From the NCBI GenBank assembly GCA_964023275.1, contig OZ029921.1, positions 9,291,306-9,355,305 of the forward strand: a DNA stretch of 64,000 nt, written 5' to 3'. Both the position numbers and the translations under genes were made by a program. Positions 62,688-64,000 of the stretch are shown here, in pieces (within the stretch, counting starts at the first letter, position 1; the number at the start of each line of letters is the position of its first letter). The notes under the pieces are model-generated. The model was given only the letters and a program-made list of their open reading frames with translations, was not told where the DNA came from and did not search any database. This stretch comes from Norana najaformis. Taxonomy: Eukaryota; Annelida; Clitellata; Crassiclitellata; Hormogastridae.

Positions 62688-63688
62688 TCATACGGAAGTC
62701 GATGTATTGAGAGAGTTGCAATTGTTCTCGTCGACGCTCAGCGGAAGATACTTGATTGCATGACAGTCGACGTGGTTTGAGGAGGATGCCGTGTGACTTC
62801 GAGGAGGGGGAGGAGGAGCGGAACAAAAGGTTGACGATGACGAAGATGAGGTGGTGGTGGTGGATGTCGTCGTCGTTGTCGTCGTTGTTGATGGTGAGGT
62901 TATGGCGGCGTAAGGAGCTGCAGGCACTGCGACGGGGATGGGCGATGTCCTGCGCTGGAGACTCGACGCGCCTTCCTGGGAGGCAACCAGCTGGTGCCGG
63001 GTCGATATGGACAGCGGCGGTGGAACAGGTCCTGTCAGGGTCGCCGTTGCATCGCCGTTCGAGTCAGTGGCGTCGGCCAGAGCTGAGCTGCAGCGCAGGC
63101 GGTACGTCTGCTGCGCGATCAGTTCCTGGTCTTTTTCGAGCAGACTGAGTTCACCGGCGCAGTGCAGCCTCAGCTCTCGACGCATTCGGTCCTTCTGGTA
63201 GAAGAGAACGACGAAGATGAGCAAGTTCAAGAGGAACAGAGCGCAGCCGACGCCGACCGTCACGCTCAACGACAGCGTGTTCGTCGTTGTCGTCGTCTTA
63301 TAGGGCTCGGCTGCGTCCGGTCGAGCGTTTGACTGTTTCGTCGATGCTTGGAGGACTACTTTCGGCGGAGGAACTGTGCTTCGGTTCTGGTGTCGTCTGC
63401 TCCATGACGTCGGCCTCCGCGGGAACGGTTGGTAGGTAATGGCGTTCGTCGACTTTTTGACGTCGTAGTCGGAAGTGGGGGAATTGAGGGCGATTTCATC
63501 TTGCCAGAGCATGGCCGCATTCGTCAAGCGAGTGTACTGTTGGTCCTCGAACGTCGACAGGTCGGCGTAGTTGTCCAGCTGGTGATACCTGGCGTCCAGT
63601 TGGTCGGATTTGTGCAACCGAGGTATGAGCTCCAGCCACAGCGCCATCTTGGAACTGCGGTGGTGGTGACGAATGATTGCTCGAGGAC
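62688..63688 (-). CDS. Neuroligin, terminal coding exon (partial gene)
   Basis: This is the last exon of a neuroligin, the postsynaptic cholinesterase-like adhesion protein that binds neurexin. The acceptor TATAATGCAG lies just before 63688; the stop TGA is at 62690-62688. The exon opens with PRAIIRHHHRSSKMALWLEL, then IPRLH, matching KPRVRD(H/Y)YRATKVAFWLELVPHLH at the end of the esterase-like ectodomain. A stalk of about 110 residues follows. A single membrane segment (LSLSVTVGVGCALFLLNLLI) ends in the basic stop-transfer KDRMRRE. The cytoplasmic tail of about 165 residues has poly-Thr, poly-Ser and PPPPP stretches and ends NTSTSV, a class I PDZ ligand where vertebrates have TTRV. The ectodomain exons lie beyond 64000. 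Neurotactin or gliotactin are alternatives, but the LWLEL…LH and TM blocks favour neuroligin. Confidence 0.87.
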
Positions 63689-64000
63689 CTGCATTATACA
63701 ATCATTCGTGTGTTGCTGATTTGTCTAGTGTCATCTGTTGTAGGCTTATCAAGGTCTATGGTGCACTTGTAACCGTCATGTATGTGTAATTATTAGAATT
63801 TGAAGGAACTGCCTCCTATATATGTGTTGCAGAGCCAAATAATTCCTGTGCAGAAGGCAAAGAGGAGGAAAGCAAGGATGAGAAACAAGTACAATGAAGA
63901 GATGATCTACTCAGAGTTATATAGCATCGGCCACTCGAAGACAAGGGGTATGGCAAACGACATTTAGCCCTTTTTATATTCAGCCATGTCGTCCCTGAGT
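63689..64000 (-). other. Start of the neuroligin intron, no exon seen
   Basis: On the - strand this is the intron upstream of the terminal exon. It ends in the acceptor TTGTATAATGCAG. No open frame of esterase character appears in the remaining 310 bp. Confidence 0.6.

Noticed and set aside
62756-63201. Open frames on the + strand over the neuroligin exon
   Set aside because: Antisense shadows of the neuroligin tail; the - strand frame is longer and has clear homology features.

Overview
This is metazoan nuclear DNA. It has GT-AG introns, a conserved MAP kinase kinase kinase gene split over more than a dozen small exons, the last exon of a neuroligin-type synaptic adhesion gene, and a dense load of decayed non-LTR retrotransposons, tRNA-derived SINEs, DNA transposons and minisatellites. 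Neuroligin plus a MEKK2/3-type kinase points to a bilaterian. The LINE mix and the TE-filled introns fit a marine invertebrate (lophotrochozoan or invertebrate deuterostome), but I cannot name the phylum. No bacterial or viral gene block, CRISPR array, rRNA gene or intact tRNA gene was seen.

Layout. (1) 1-5.2 kb, + strand: three exons (1185-1466, 1800-2216, 4817-5181) each encode one copy of the same roughly 85-residue module. All splice junctions between them are phase 1, so each module is a symmetrical exon unit. I do not recognise the module, and it is the best candidate here for an undescribed protein family. The gene starts left of the window. (2) 5.2-9.3 kb: gene-poor DNA with AT microsatellites and a degenerate tandem repeat. 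(3) 9.3-33.0 kb, - strand: a MAP3K2/3 (MEKK2/3) orthologue with an N-terminal helix, a PB1 domain, a Ser-rich linker and a complete Ser/Thr kinase domain. Phase bookkeeping shows that at least one small exon, probably two, remains unplaced. (4) 33-57.3 kb: no host coding exon recognised. This is probably the 24-kb first intron of the kinase gene, running to a candidate noncoding first exon ending at 57349 beside a CpG-rich promoter-like patch at 57.54-57.66 kb. It is packed with LINE pieces in both orientations, three of the four copies of one SINE family, piggyBac-like fragments and a 27-bp minisatellite. (5) 57.7-62.6 kb: intergenic DNA with LINE tails and local duplications. (6) 62688-63688, - strand: the neuroligin terminal exon, with membrane segment, cytoplasmic tail and C-terminal PDZ ligand. 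The rest of that gene lies right of the window.

How the genes relate. The kinase would act in the cytoplasm upstream of MKK/ERK5-type cascades, through PB1 pairing with an MKK5-like partner. The neuroligin acts at the synaptic membrane. The module gene and the kinase gene converge tail to tail. Nothing in the sequence links the three genes functionally. The exon joins of the kinase and module genes were checked codon by codon for phase. Family assignments rest on recognised motifs, not on a database search.
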